Assembly (NCBI RefSeq): GCF_051233685.1
Contig: NZ_JBAMMY010000148.1
Coordinates: 1 to 10,357, forward strand
Length of the DNA: 10,357 nt
Direction of reading: 5' to 3'
Origin: RPRI01 sp051233685
GTDB lineage: Bacteria > Desulfobacterota > Desulfobacteria > Desulfobacterales > RPRI01
In this document: piece by piece, positions 1-7,641 of the stretch
Position numbering within the stretch: the first letter of the stretch is position 1
How the letters are laid out: every line of letters begins with the position of its first letter
The notes under the pieces: model-generated
The model's database searches: none
Told to the model about the DNA's origin: nothing
Seen by the model: only the letters and a program-made list of their open reading frames with translations
Position numbers and translations under genes: made by a program

Positions 1-149
1 AGTTGACGTAAGTGCTTGAAATACTTGGTATATAAATTGCAATGCATTTTACATGCCATCTTTTTATGTTTTGTGAAAAAATATCGCAAAATTTTAAAAC
101 CATGTTTGAACGGCTTCAAAAACAGTGAAACTTTAGTTAAACAAATAAT
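1..149. other. Non-coding leader upstream of the radical SAM gene
   Basis: AT-rich stretch with no supported gene. The frame of the downstream gene is closed by TAA at 138-140, so that gene cannot start further upstream. A weak inverted repeat, TTTTGTG (69-75) with CGCAAAA (85-91), includes one G-T wobble and has no clear T-tract after it. TTGACG at 3-8 and a TATA-like element near 27-36 vaguely resemble a promoter, but the spacing is poor. I assign no regulatory function. Confidence 0.5.
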
Positions 150-2654
150 ATGGCCGTAAATAATATTGATAATATATTGTCTCTTGTTGAGCAGCCCAGC
201 CGTTATCTGGGCTCGGAAGTAAATGCAATAAAAAAAGATTATAAAGGTTTGTTGTTTTCTGTTGCTCTCGCATTTCCTGATTTATATGAAGTAGGTACTT
301 CTCATTTCGGACTTCAGATTCTATATCATATTTTAAACAGCCATCAAGGTATTGCTGCAGAAAGAGTTTTTACTCCCGCTGCCGATTTTGAAGCATATCT
401 TCGCTCTTCGGATACGCCTCTTTTTTCACTTGAGACCCGCAGACCTCTTGCTGATTTCGATATGATAGGCTTTAGCCTCCTTTATGAGCTGAATTTTACA
501 AATATACTTACAATGCTCGACCTTGCAGATATTCCCTTTTATTCAAACCAAAGGGATAGTTCTCATCCTTTTATAATTGCCGGAGGACCCTGCACATGCA
601 ATCCGGAAACTGTAGCTGAAATTTTTGATGCTATTGTAATAGGAGACGGTGAGAATGTGATTGTTGAGATGTCAAATGCCTGGATAAAATGGAAAGGAGA
701 TTCCGGCAAAGATAAAGAGGTGCTCCTAAAAGCCTGGTCTCAAATAGAAGGTGTTTATATACCTTCATTTTTTGAAGAAAAATATGATGAAAACAAAATT
801 CAGATTTTAACTCCAGGATTTCCGGATTATTCTAAAATTACCCGGACAATAATAAGCGATCTGAATGAGGTGCCTTTTCCTGATAAACCGGTAACCCCAT
901 ACGCAAGGCCGATACATGACCGGCTTCGGATTGAAATTGCAAGAGGATGCTCAAGAGGATGCAGATTCTGCCAGGCAGGAATGATATACAGGCCGGTCCG
1001 TGAACGGTCTTTGGAAAACATCATTAATATTTCCAATAAGTCAATAGCCTCAACCGGATATGAAGATGTTTCATTGCTGTCTCTGAGCACCGGAGATTAC
1101 TGTTCATTATCTTCTCTTTTAGAACGCCTGATGGCAATGTATGAATCGCAGCATATCGCTGTTTCTTTTCCATCTCTTCGGGCGGGGGCCCTGACCCCTG
1201 AACTTGTTAACCTTGTAAAGAAAGTACGTAAAACAGGTTTTACAATAGCTCCGGAAGCCGGAAGCCAGCGTTTGAGAGATGTTATCAATAAAAATATTAA
1301 CGAAGAAGATATTGTCCATTCGGTAAATACTGCATTGAGCATGGGATGGCAGTCTATAAAGCTTTATTTTATGATAGGGCTTCCGACCGAAACGGATGAT
1401 GATATAAAAGAGCTTATAGAACTTGTTTACAGGCTCAGAAAAAGCAGGATCAGGAAAAGCAGCGCAATTAATGTAAGCGTTTCAACTTTTATCCCGAAGG
1501 CGCATACTCCTTTTCAGTGGTATCCCCAGATATCATTGGAAGAATCGGAAGAAAAGATCAGGCTGATCAAAAACAAACTGAATATTTCAGGAATCAATTT
1601 TAAATGGCAGAATCCCAAAGTAAGTTTTCTTGAGGGATTATGGGCGCGCGGTGACAGAAGGCTTAACAGCCTGCTTGTCACAGCTTATGAAAAAGGATGC
1701 AGATTTGATGGCTGGAGCGACAGATTCAGGTTTGACTTGTGGGAAGAAGCCATATCATCTGCCGGTATTGATCCTGCCTTTTATCTTTTCAGGAAAAGAT
1801 CAACATCGGAACCTCTGCCATGGGATCATATTGATGCTAGAGTTACAAAGGAATTTTTAATAAGTGAATCTGACAAAGCCTTACTTGCAAAAACTTCTGA
1901 TGATTGCAGAAACACCTGTAACAGTTGCGGTGTATGTGATTTTGCCGGTATTGAACCAAAATTTTGCAGAAATAATTATGAAGCATTAAAAGTAAATCCT
2001 GAAATATCAGCACCTGAAAATACAAACTTTAAGAAGCTCAGGATTACTTTTTGCAAAAAAGATACTGCAAAATATTTCGGGCACCTTGAGATGATAAACA
2101 TATTTTTGCGGGCAATCAGGCGAAGCGGAATTGAAGTTGCCTATTCGCAAGGTTTTCATCCCATGCCGAAAATATCTTTTGAAGACACGCTTCCCATAGG
2201 AATTGAAAGCCTTTGCGAAACATTATATCTTTACGTTGCTGCCGACACGCAAGCTTTTTTAATTATACAAAAATTGAATGAACAGCTCCCGGAAGGATTA
2301 TCTGTTCTAAATTGCGTGGAAAATCAGAATTTTAAAGATAATAAACTTAAGACTTCAATACATTCTTATGAAGTGATTTTGGATCCGGGAAGTTTTGATA
2401 AAAACAGTCTTGAATTATTCGAAAAGAAAACAGAAGCTTTTATTGAGCGCACAAACAAAAAAGGACTTATAAAAAAGATTGATCTGAAAAAAATCATAAG
2501 CAGTATTAATCTGATATCTTCTTCAAAACTGGAATTGGCCTTATCACCGGATTCCGGTATAATGATAAGACCGGCTGAAATTATAAAAAATATTTTTGTT
2601 ATTTCTGAAAATAATTTAAAAACGGCACGTATAGTAAAAATATCCGTATCATGA
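150..2654 (+). CDS. TIGR03960-type B12-binding-like radical SAM protein fused to DUF2344
   Basis: The 834-residue protein has a B12-binding-like Rossmann region at about 1-240 (SHFG near 51-54, in place of a full cobalamin DxHxxG motif). A radical SAM core follows, with the CX3CX2C iron-sulfur motif at C267, C271 and C274. A second cysteine cluster at C586, C590, C593 and C596 could hold an auxiliary iron-sulfur cluster. The DUF2344 (TIGR03936) domain runs from about 627 to the end. In many bacteria the two parts are separate adjacent genes; here they are fused, as is common in Desulfobacterota. The substrate is not established; a role in RNA or ribosome modification has been suspected from its usual neighbourhood beside RNase E/G. 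Here RNase G also follows, 113 nt downstream. ATG at 150 is the first possible start in the frame, and no good Shine-Dalgarno precedes it, so start efficiency is uncertain. The family call is firm; the function is not. Confidence 0.93.
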   Translation: MAVNNIDNILSLVEQPSRYLGSEVNAIKKDYKGLLFSVALAFPDLYEVGTSHFGLQILYHILNSHQGIAAERVFTPAADFEAYLRSSDTPLFSLETRRPLADFDMIGFSLLYELNFTNILTMLDLADIPFYSNQRDSSHPFIIAGGPCTCNPETVAEIFDAIVIGDGENVIVEMSNAWIKWKGDSGKDKEVLLKAWSQIEGVYIPSFFEEKYDENKIQILTPGFPDYSKITRTIISDLNEVPFPDKPVTPYARPIHDRLRIEIARGCSRGCRFCQAGMIYRPVRERSLENIINISNKSIASTGYEDVSLLSLSTGDYCSLSSLLERLMAMYESQHIAVSFPSLRAGALTPELVNLVKKVRKTGFTIAPEAGSQRLRDVINKNINEEDIVHSVNTALSMGWQSIKLYFMIGLPTETDDDIKELIELVYRLRKSRIRKSSAINVSVSTFIPKAHTPFQWYPQISLEESEEKIRLIKNKLNISGINFKWQNPKVSFLEGLWARGDRRLNSLLVTAYEKGCRFDGWSDRFRFDLWEEAISSAGIDPAFYLFRKRSTSEPLPWDHIDARVTKEFLISESDKALLAKTSDDCRNTCNSCGVCDFAGIEPKFCRNNYEALKVNPEISAPENTNFKKLRITFCKKDTAKYFGHLEMINIFLRAIRRSGIEVAYSQGFHPMPKISFEDTLPIGIESLCETLYLYVAADTQAFLIIQKLNEQLPEGLSVLNCVENQNFKDNKLKTSIHSYEVILDPGSFDKNSLELFEKKTEAFIERTNKKGLIKKIDLKKIISSINLISSSKLELALSPDSGIMIRPAEIIKNIFVISENNLKTARIVKISVS

Positions 2655-2767
2655 TATGATTTTTTAATTTTAAGCACCAAATTCCGGATTAAAGCGAATA
2701 GAGTCTAAACGCACATCGTTTCCTGTATTCGTGTATTATAACCGTAAACTACCTATAAGGGGTTATT

Positions 2768-4297
2768 ATGTACAAGAAGATTGTTGTAAATGTCTGTGAA
2801 CATGAAACAAGAGTAGCTCTTCTTGAAGATGGAAATATTGCTGAATTTTTTATTGAACGGGGAAACATTTCCGATATTGCCGGAAATATCTATAAAGGAA
2901 GGGTGCAAAGAGTTTTACCCGGAATGCAGGCTGCTTTTATCGATATAGGAATTAATCAGGCTGCTTTTATTTATGTTGATGATCTGAGCATAGGTGGTTT
3001 TGATGAATCAAAACCCTGTAACCCCGTTGAAGCCCAAACAGCTGATAATGTTAGTTCATATCCGGAAACAACACATTTTTCAAAAAAAAACCATGAATTA
3101 AAAATCGGAGATCTTATTACTGAAGGCCAGGAACTGCTGGCTCAGGTGGCAAAGCCTCCTATCGGAACAAAAGGCGCGCGGGTTACTTCCTATCCCACAC
3201 TTCCCGGAAGATTTGTAGTACTTATGCCGAATTCGGATCATATCGGAGTATCAAGGCGTATAGAAAATGAAAAAGAAAGAAACCGTTTGAAAGAAATGGT
3301 TATTTCTTTAAGAAAAGAGAATTACGGATATATTGTAAGAACCGCTGCTGAAGGAATTCATGAAGAGTCACTTGAAAATGAAATGAATTTTCTTATTAAT
3401 CTGTGGAAAAATATTCAACAAAAATATAAAACCGCAGCGGCTCCGTCATTACTTCACAAGGAACTTACAGTATGCCTGCGTGCTGCAAGGGACCTTCTGA
3501 TGCACGAAGCTGATAAAATGATAATTGATTCACGCCCCGATTACGAGTCGGTTCTCTCATTTCTTGATACTTTTATGCCCAGTCTGAAAAGTGCGGTTGA
3601 ACTTTATGAAGGCAATGAACCAATCTTTGATGCATATAACCTTGAAGGAGACGTTTCCCGCGCTTTAAGAAGAAAAATATGGTTAAAGTCCGGAGGTTAT
3701 ATAATAATAGAGCATACTGAAGCCCTTGTTGCAATTGATGTCAACACAGGCCGTTATGTTGGCAAACATAATCTTGAAGAAACCATACTGAAGACCAATC
3801 TTGAAGCGGTAAAAGAGATTGCATACCAGATTCGCTTAAGGGATATCGGAGGTATAATAATAATTGATTTTATAGATATGGAAAAAAAGCAGAATCAGGA
3901 GAAAGTCTTTAACGCTTTCAGGGAGGCTCTGGTTAAAGATAAAAGCAAAACCAATATTCTTCCTATTTCCGAAATGGGATTGATACAAATGACAAGAAAA
4001 AGAATCCGATCCCCTTTGATACAGGCACTCTGCGAACCTTGCTTTTACTGTGAGGGGGAAGGAAAACTTTTATCCAGACAAACTATTTGCTATAATATTT
4101 ACAGAGAAATACAAAGGGAATCTCTTGATATGGCAGGCAGCAAAATTGCCTTGCATGTTCATCCTGAAATAGCCGAGCTTCTTCATGTTGAGGAAAACCA
4201 TCTTATCATCTCTCTTGAAAAAATGATAGGAAGACAGATTGTAATATATCCGGAGTCCGAATACCATTTACAGGAATTCGAGATAATTGAAATATAA
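2768..4297 (+). CDS. rng: Ribonuclease G (RNase E/G family endoribonuclease)
   Basis: Cytoplasmic endoribonuclease of the RNase E/G family, which in other bacteria trims the 5' end of 16S rRNA and starts mRNA decay. At 509 residues it is close to E. coli RNase G (489) and lacks the long C-terminal scaffold of RNase E. The order seen is an S1 domain at about 35-130 with KGRVQRVLPGMQAAFIDIG, an RNase H-like and 5'-sensor region, then the DNase I-like catalytic part. The two catalytic aspartates are D324 (in DVNTG) and D367 (in DFIDM), 43 residues apart as in E. coli RNase E (D303, D346). The zinc-link pair is C425-FY-C428, 58 residues after D367, again as in E. coli. A hydrophilic loop at about 73-112 within the S1 domain is not obviously conserved. 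AAGGGG at 2757-2762 is the ribosome site. Its neighbour upstream is the TIGR03960 gene, a known pairing. Confidence 0.96.
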   Translation: MYKKIVVNVCEHETRVALLEDGNIAEFFIERGNISDIAGNIYKGRVQRVLPGMQAAFIDIGINQAAFIYVDDLSIGGFDESKPCNPVEAQTADNVSSYPETTHFSKKNHELKIGDLITEGQELLAQVAKPPIGTKGARVTSYPTLPGRFVVLMPNSDHIGVSRRIENEKERNRLKEMVISLRKENYGYIVRTAAEGIHEESLENEMNFLINLWKNIQQKYKTAAAPSLLHKELTVCLRAARDLLMHEADKMIIDSRPDYESVLSFLDTFMPSLKSAVELYEGNEPIFDAYNLEGDVSRALRRKIWLKSGGYIIIEHTEALVAIDVNTGRYVGKHNLEETILKTNLEAVKEIAYQIRLRDIGGIIIIDFIDMEKKQNQEKVFNAFREALVKDKSKTNILPISEMGLIQMTRKRIRSPLIQALCEPCFYCEGEGKLLSRQTICYNIYREIQRESLDMAGSKIALHVHPEIAELLHVEENHLIISLEKMIGRQIVIYPESEYHLQEFEIIEI

Positions 4298-4468
4298 AAC
4301 ATCAAACTTGATTTTTTGCAGATTTTAAGTTATCCAAGCCTCTTCTTTATCAGTAATAATGATTGGGAATTAAGTTATTTCGTAATATTTTATAAAACAG
4401 CAATTATTTTTTGCAGAAGCTTAAGTTATCAATCCAGGTTTTAACCGGAAAAATTACCGGAGGGTATT
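4298..4468 (+). promoter_or_regulatory. Leader region of the acyl-CoA dehydrogenase/ETF operon with repeated motifs
   Basis: This 171-nt gap should contain the promoter of the downstream operon. The 9-mer TTAAGTTAT occurs three times on the same strand, at 4325-4333, 4370-4378 and 4421-4429. The outer two lie in longer near-identical blocks: TTTTTTGCAGA, then 2 or 3 variable bases, then TTAAGTTATC (4312-4334 and 4407-4430). I could not choose a convincing -35/-10 pair in this AT-rich DNA. Repeated sites in a leader suggest a regulator-binding array, but that is inference. Confidence 0.4.
4312..4430 (+). repeat. Pair of 23/24-bp imperfect direct repeats plus a central 9-bp copy
   Basis: The first copy is at 4312-4334 and the second at 4407-4430. 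They share TTTTTTGCAGA and TTAAGTTATC and differ only in a short central spacer (TT versus AGC). A third, core-only copy is at 4370-4378. The core 9-mers start 45 and 51 bp apart, which is not a constant helical phase. The repeats are not palindromic, so a simple dimer operator is not obvious. Confidence 0.7.
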
Positions 4469-4471
4469 TTG
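4458..4471 (+). promoter_or_regulatory. Ribosome binding site supporting a TTG start
   Basis: CCGGAGGG at 4457-4464 contains a strong GGAGG Shine-Dalgarno, four bases before TTG at 4469-4471. No ATG or GTG nearby in the frame gives a better family-like N-terminus, since the family normally begins close to this MNF sequence. The site therefore decides the unusual TTG start. Confidence 0.75.
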
Positions 4472-5617
4472 AATTTCAATCCCTGTACAAAGCATAAAAC
4501 TGTGCGCAAAACTGTGCGCAATTTTGTTGAGACAGAACTGGGCCCAATTGCGCATGAAATCGACCAGAACGCACGTTTCCCATGGGAAATAATTGAAAAA
4601 ATGCGGCCATTAAACTTTTTTGGTCTTCAGGTTCCAAGGGAATACGGCGGAGCCGATATGGACAGCATCAGTTATGCGATTGTTATAGAAGAAATATCGC
4701 GTGTTTGCGCAGCAATGGGGCTTTGCGTAACCGTTCATAACAGTGTGGGAACAAACCCTATAGCGCAATTTGGAACCAAGGAACAAAAAGAAAAATTTTT
4801 ACCGCAGCTTGCAAGCGGTGAATGTATCGGTGCTTTCTGCCTTACCGAGGCAAACGCCGGTACTGATGCAGGAGGTGTTGAAACCACAGCAGTTGAAGAT
4901 GGCGAAGATTATGTAATTAACGGAACAAAAATTTTTGTTACAAATGGTGGAATCTGCGGTTCGGCGCTTATTTTTGCAATCAGCGATTCGGAAAATCAAC
5001 GCAGTTCAAACAGCGTACTGATTGTAGAAAAAAACACTCCCGGATTTTCCGTCGGAGAAATAGAAGACTTATGCGGTATGCGTGCCAATCCTGTTTCTTC
5101 ATTGTTTTTTGAGGATTGCCGGGTACCCAAAAGCAATTTGCTCGGACGTAAAGGCGACGGCCTCAAGATAGGACTTTCCACTCTTGATTCCGGTCGCATA
5201 GGCATTGCTGCTCAGGCTCTGGGTATAGCCCAGGCTGCTTTTGAAGATGCGCTTAAATACTCAAAAGAACGGCAGCAGTTTAAAAAACCTTTGAGTACTT
5301 TCCAGACAATTCAAAACTATCTTGCTGACATGGCAACCGAAATTGATGCGGCCCGATTACTATTATACAGAGCCTGCGCCATTAAAGATGCCGGAAAAGC
5401 ATTTGGTGCTGAAGCTGCAATGGCAAAGTTGTATTGCAGCACAACAGCTTCACGGGTAACCGGCCTTGCCGTTCAAATCCACGGCGGATACGGCTACAGT
5501 AAAGAGTATGATGTGGAACGCTATTTTCGGGACGCTAAAGTCACTGAGATTTATGAAGGAACCAGCGAAGTTCAGCGCATGGTAATTGCGCGGTCTTTGC
5601 TTTCAAAACCGACGTAG
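4469..5617 (+). CDS. Acyl-CoA dehydrogenase, short-chain/butyryl-CoA dehydrogenase-like
   Basis: FAD-dependent cytoplasmic enzyme that makes the alpha-beta double bond of an acyl-CoA and passes electrons to an electron transfer flavoprotein. The 382 residues match the usual length. The first family signature is at about 124-136 (CLTEANAGTDAGG), and the second at 336-355 (QIHGGYGY through RYFRD). The expected catalytic base is E363 in IYEGTSE, in the position used by short- and medium-chain and butyryl-CoA dehydrogenases. Overall it most resembles butyryl-CoA dehydrogenase-type enzymes, but the sequence alone does not fix the acyl substrate; a branched or dicarboxylic acyl-CoA is possible. It starts with TTG behind a strong ribosome site, and etfB follows 8 nt after the stop, so the protein pair encoded next is its likely electron acceptor. 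Residues 10-17 (KTVRKTVR) are encoded by a perfect tandem 12-bp duplication. Confidence 0.95.
   Translation: MNFNPCTKHKTVRKTVRNFVETELGPIAHEIDQNARFPWEIIEKMRPLNFFGLQVPREYGGADMDSISYAIVIEEISRVCAAMGLCVTVHNSVGTNPIAQFGTKEQKEKFLPQLASGECIGAFCLTEANAGTDAGGVETTAVEDGEDYVINGTKIFVTNGGICGSALIFAISDSENQRSSNSVLIVEKNTPGFSVGEIEDLCGMRANPVSSLFFEDCRVPKSNLLGRKGDGLKIGLSTLDSGRIGIAAQALGIAQAAFEDALKYSKERQQFKKPLSTFQTIQNYLADMATEIDAARLLLYRACAIKDAGKAFGAEAAMAKLYCSTTASRVTGLAVQIHGGYGYSKEYDVERYFRDAKVTEIYEGTSEVQRMVIARSLLSKPT
4496..4519 (+). repeat. Tandem 12-bp duplication inside the acyl-CoA dehydrogenase gene
   Basis: AAAACTGTGCGC is present twice in perfect tandem (4496-4507 and 4508-4519) and encodes KTVR twice. The family often has a similar VRxTVRxF pattern here and the protein keeps its normal length, so this may be codon-level coincidence or local gene conversion rather than an insertion. 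Confidence 0.8.
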
Positions 5618-5625
5618 AGAAGAAA

Positions 5626-6450
5626 ATGTTAAAATTGATTGTGTGTATAAAACAGGTGCCTATGGTATCGGAACTAAACTGGGATCCGCGAACAGGCACC
5701 CTGAAGAGGGATTTGGCTGAAGGTATGATGAATCCGGCATGTCATCATGCCCTTGAAGCGGCATTACGCCTGAAAGATTTGCACGGCGGGCATATAACAG
5801 CTATCACTATGGGCCCGCCAATGGCAGAAGAAGTGCTCAGAGAAGCTTTAGCCATTGGTGCTGATCGCTGCATATTGCTTACGGACAAACGCATGGCAGG
5901 GGCAGATACCTTCATGACATCGTATATCCTGGCCCGTGCCATTGAAAAAGAATGCCCGGATTTTGATATCGTACTTTGCGGCTGTCATACCAGTGACAGT
6001 GAAACCGCACAGGTTGGACCGCAGCTTACCGAAGAACTTAAAATTCCGGGCGCGGCCTATGTTGAATGGCTTGAACTGAATGATAATGTTCTTCGCATGA
6101 AACGTCTGTCCGACAATTTTCTTGAAACCCTGGAAATGGATCTGCCCGGTTTGGTGACAGTTACAACAAGCCAATACCAGCCACGCTATGTACCGCTTGC
6201 AGGGCTTCAGGATGCCTATGACAAATGCGATATAATCACATTGAATGCAGAGGATCTTAAGCTTGAAATTGCCGGTATAAAAGATTCTCCGACAAGAATA
6301 TTAAAAGTCTATTCTCCTGACTCCGAAAAGAAGAACATTGAAATGAAAGGTCCTGCCAAGAAAATTGCGGAAGAACTTTTAGACAAATTTGGCCGTAAAA
6401 TCGGTGGCACAATCCAAAAAGACTTAAAAGCATACGGACAGGAACAATGA
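5626..6450 (+). CDS. etfB: Electron transfer flavoprotein subunit beta
   Basis: Beta subunit of the cytoplasmic ETF heterodimer, which takes electrons from the acyl-CoA dehydrogenase. The 274 residues show the family start (KLIVCIKQVP), MGPPMAEEVLREALAIGAD at 62-80, and the nucleotide-binding stretch ETAQVGP at 126-132. MGPP and AGADTFMTSY look closer to ETFs of strict anaerobes, including electron-bifurcating ones, than to mitochondrial-type ETF. However, the usual GRQAID before the nucleotide site reads GCHTSD (119-124). The recognition loop that docks the dehydrogenase (about 186-203, with L191 matching human beta-Leu195) lacks the common run of lysines. The start has GAGAAG upstream, 8 nt after the dehydrogenase stop. 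The gene ends in an ATGA overlap with etfA, which implies translational coupling. The family call is firm; whether it binds AMP or a second FAD is open. Confidence 0.95.
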   Translation: MLKLIVCIKQVPMVSELNWDPRTGTLKRDLAEGMMNPACHHALEAALRLKDLHGGHITAITMGPPMAEEVLREALAIGADRCILLTDKRMAGADTFMTSYILARAIEKECPDFDIVLCGCHTSDSETAQVGPQLTEELKIPGAAYVEWLELNDNVLRMKRLSDNFLETLEMDLPGLVTVTTSQYQPRYVPLAGLQDAYDKCDIITLNAEDLKLEIAGIKDSPTRILKVYSPDSEKKNIEMKGPAKKIAEELLDKFGRKIGGTIQKDLKAYGQEQ

Positions 6451-7448
6451 AGCAAAAAGCAAATGATATTTGGGTGTTTGGTGACTACAGAAATTATTTC
6501 CAGACAAGAGTTACCCTTCAGCTTTTGTCCCGGGCAGGAGACCTGGCTGTTAAAACAGGTTCTTCCGTTTGTGCAGTTGTCTTTGGTCATAATCTTGATG
6601 AGTATGTAAATGAATATATCGCTCACGGAGCTCATAAAGTATATGTAATTGAGCATTCTTCTTTAAAAAAATACAGCATGGAAAATTATGTCTGGCTGAT
6701 GGAGAAACTTGCCAAAGAATATAAACCGGATATCGTTTTGGTAGGTGCAACATCTTTCGGCAGAGAATTTGCGCCGCGGCTGGCAAAACTTCTCGGAACC
6801 GGGCTGACTGCTGATTGCGTTGGGCTGGATATTAACGAGCAGGGCATTCTGGTTCAAACCGCACCTGCATTCGGAGGCAATCTGCTGGCAGAAATTATTA
6901 CTCCTGAAAGACGGCCGCAAATGGCCACAGTTCGTCCCGGAACATTTCAGGAAATTCCCCACGATTACGAGCGCAAAGGGCAAGTGATAAAGATCCCCTT
7001 GCCTAAAGATTTGTCTAAAGAGCGATTGAGGCTGGTTCATTATCAAAGAAAACCGCATCGCGGACAAAGAATTGAGGATGCCGATGTAGTTGTATGCGGC
7101 GGTCGCGGAATGGGTGGTAAAAACAGATTTAAAAAACTTTTTGAACTTGCCAGACTTTTAGGCGGAGAAGTGGGCGCCACACGCCCTGTCGTTTATGCTG
7201 ATTGGGCTGACCCTGAACTTCTGGTAGGTCAGGCAGGAAAACATATTAATCCCAATGTTCTGTTTTCTTTCGGGGTAAGCGGGGCTATCCAGCATACCGC
7301 CGCCATTCGTGATGCCGAACTTATTATAGCCATTAATAAAAACCCCAATGCCACCATGATGAAAAAGGCCGATGTGGCAATTGTGGCTGATGCAAACCAG
7401 TTGTGTATGGCTCTTATCAAAGAGTTGAAAAAGAGGATGAGAAGTTAA
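6447..7448 (+). CDS. etfA: Electron transfer flavoprotein subunit alpha
   Basis: Alpha subunit of ETF, which binds the FAD that accepts or passes electrons. The 333 residues comprise an N-terminal domain with LTADC at 120-124 and a C-terminal FAD domain. The latter has GGRGMGG (218-224), the conserved arginine R246 in GATRP, VGQAGK (260-265), GVSGAIQH (276-283, with H283) and INKNP (296-300). There is no N-terminal ferredoxin-like extension, unlike some clostridial and other anaerobe EtfA proteins. At 263 an alanine sits where human ETF has Thr266 and bifurcating ETFs have Ser, the residue that hydrogen-bonds flavin N5. The matching arginine and histidine are 17 residues before and 20 after, so the alignment is secure. 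The start overlaps the etfB stop, and hairpins follow directly after the stop. Confidence 0.95.
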   Translation: MKQKANDIWVFGDYRNYFQTRVTLQLLSRAGDLAVKTGSSVCAVVFGHNLDEYVNEYIAHGAHKVYVIEHSSLKKYSMENYVWLMEKLAKEYKPDIVLVGATSFGREFAPRLAKLLGTGLTADCVGLDINEQGILVQTAPAFGGNLLAEIITPERRPQMATVRPGTFQEIPHDYERKGQVIKIPLPKDLSKERLRLVHYQRKPHRGQRIEDADVVVCGGRGMGGKNRFKKLFELARLLGGEVGATRPVVYADWADPELLVGQAGKHINPNVLFSFGVSGAIQHTAAIRDAELIIAINKNPNATMMKKADVAIVADANQLCMALIKELKKRMRS

Positions 7449-7478
7449 AGATTCCCACTGTAATACAGCGGGAATCTT
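7448..7478 (+). terminator. Hairpin at the etfA stop codon
   Basis: AAGATTCCC (7448-7456) pairs with GGGAATCTT (7470-7478). Beyond one A-C mismatch, CTG pairs with CAG around a TAATA loop. The stem begins at the last base of the etfA stop codon. No strong T-run follows directly, so it may protect the 3' end or help termination rather than act alone. Confidence 0.55.
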
Positions 7479-7520
7479 CGGATATAAGAATTTTACGAAA
7501 GTTTCTAGATTAACTTGAAT

Positions 7521-7551
7521 TCCCGGTAAAACAGATACCGGGATTTTTTTT
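7521..7551 (+). terminator. Strong intrinsic terminator of the acd-etfBA operon
   Basis: A perfect 8-bp stem, TCCCGGTA (7521-7528) with TACCGGGA (7536-7543), closes a 7-nt loop and is followed at once by eight T residues (7544-7551). This is the classic Rho-independent layout on the + strand. It ends the operon 103 nt after etfA. Confidence 0.88.
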
Positions 7552-7585
7552 CGCCATAAAGGATTAAGCAGTCTCATGATATTTT

Positions 7586-7615
7586 CATGCCGGAGTTTAA
7601 TATAACCCCGGCATG
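7586..7615. terminator. Convergent-region hairpin, orientation unclear
   Basis: CATGCCGG (7586-7593) pairs with CCGGCATG (7608-7615), and inside one A-C mismatch GTT pairs with AAC. On the + strand six T residues lie about 9 nt after the stem (7625-7630); on the - strand there is no T-run. It lies just past the end of the - strand DUF1329 pseudogene, so it may serve as the 3' end for that locus or as a second barrier to + strand transcription. Confidence 0.45.
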
Positions 7616-7641
7616 TTAATTAGCTTTTTTACAAAACTATC

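Noticed and set aside
3..36. TTGACG and TATA-like elements as a promoter for the radical SAM gene
   Set aside because: The spacing is 18-22 bp depending on the -10 chosen, no choice matches well, and the region is AT-rich, so such matches are expected by chance.
2647..2660. TATCATGATA palindrome at the radical SAM stop as a terminator
   Set aside because: The palindrome leaves no loop and is all weak pairs; the T-rich sequence after it is ordinary for this AT-rich DNA.
4445..4460. CCGG/CCGG hairpin that would hide the TTG start ribosome site
   Set aside because: The stem is only 4 bp with a loop of 8 nt, too weak to claim as regulation.
6309..6656. 115-residue - strand ORF over the etfB/etfA junction
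   Set aside because: It is antisense to two well-supported genes, with no family resemblance and no plausible ribosome site.
7158..7577. 139-residue - strand ORF over the etfA 3' end
   Set aside because: It overlaps the FAD domain of etfA and the terminator hairpins in antisense; composition follows the real gene.
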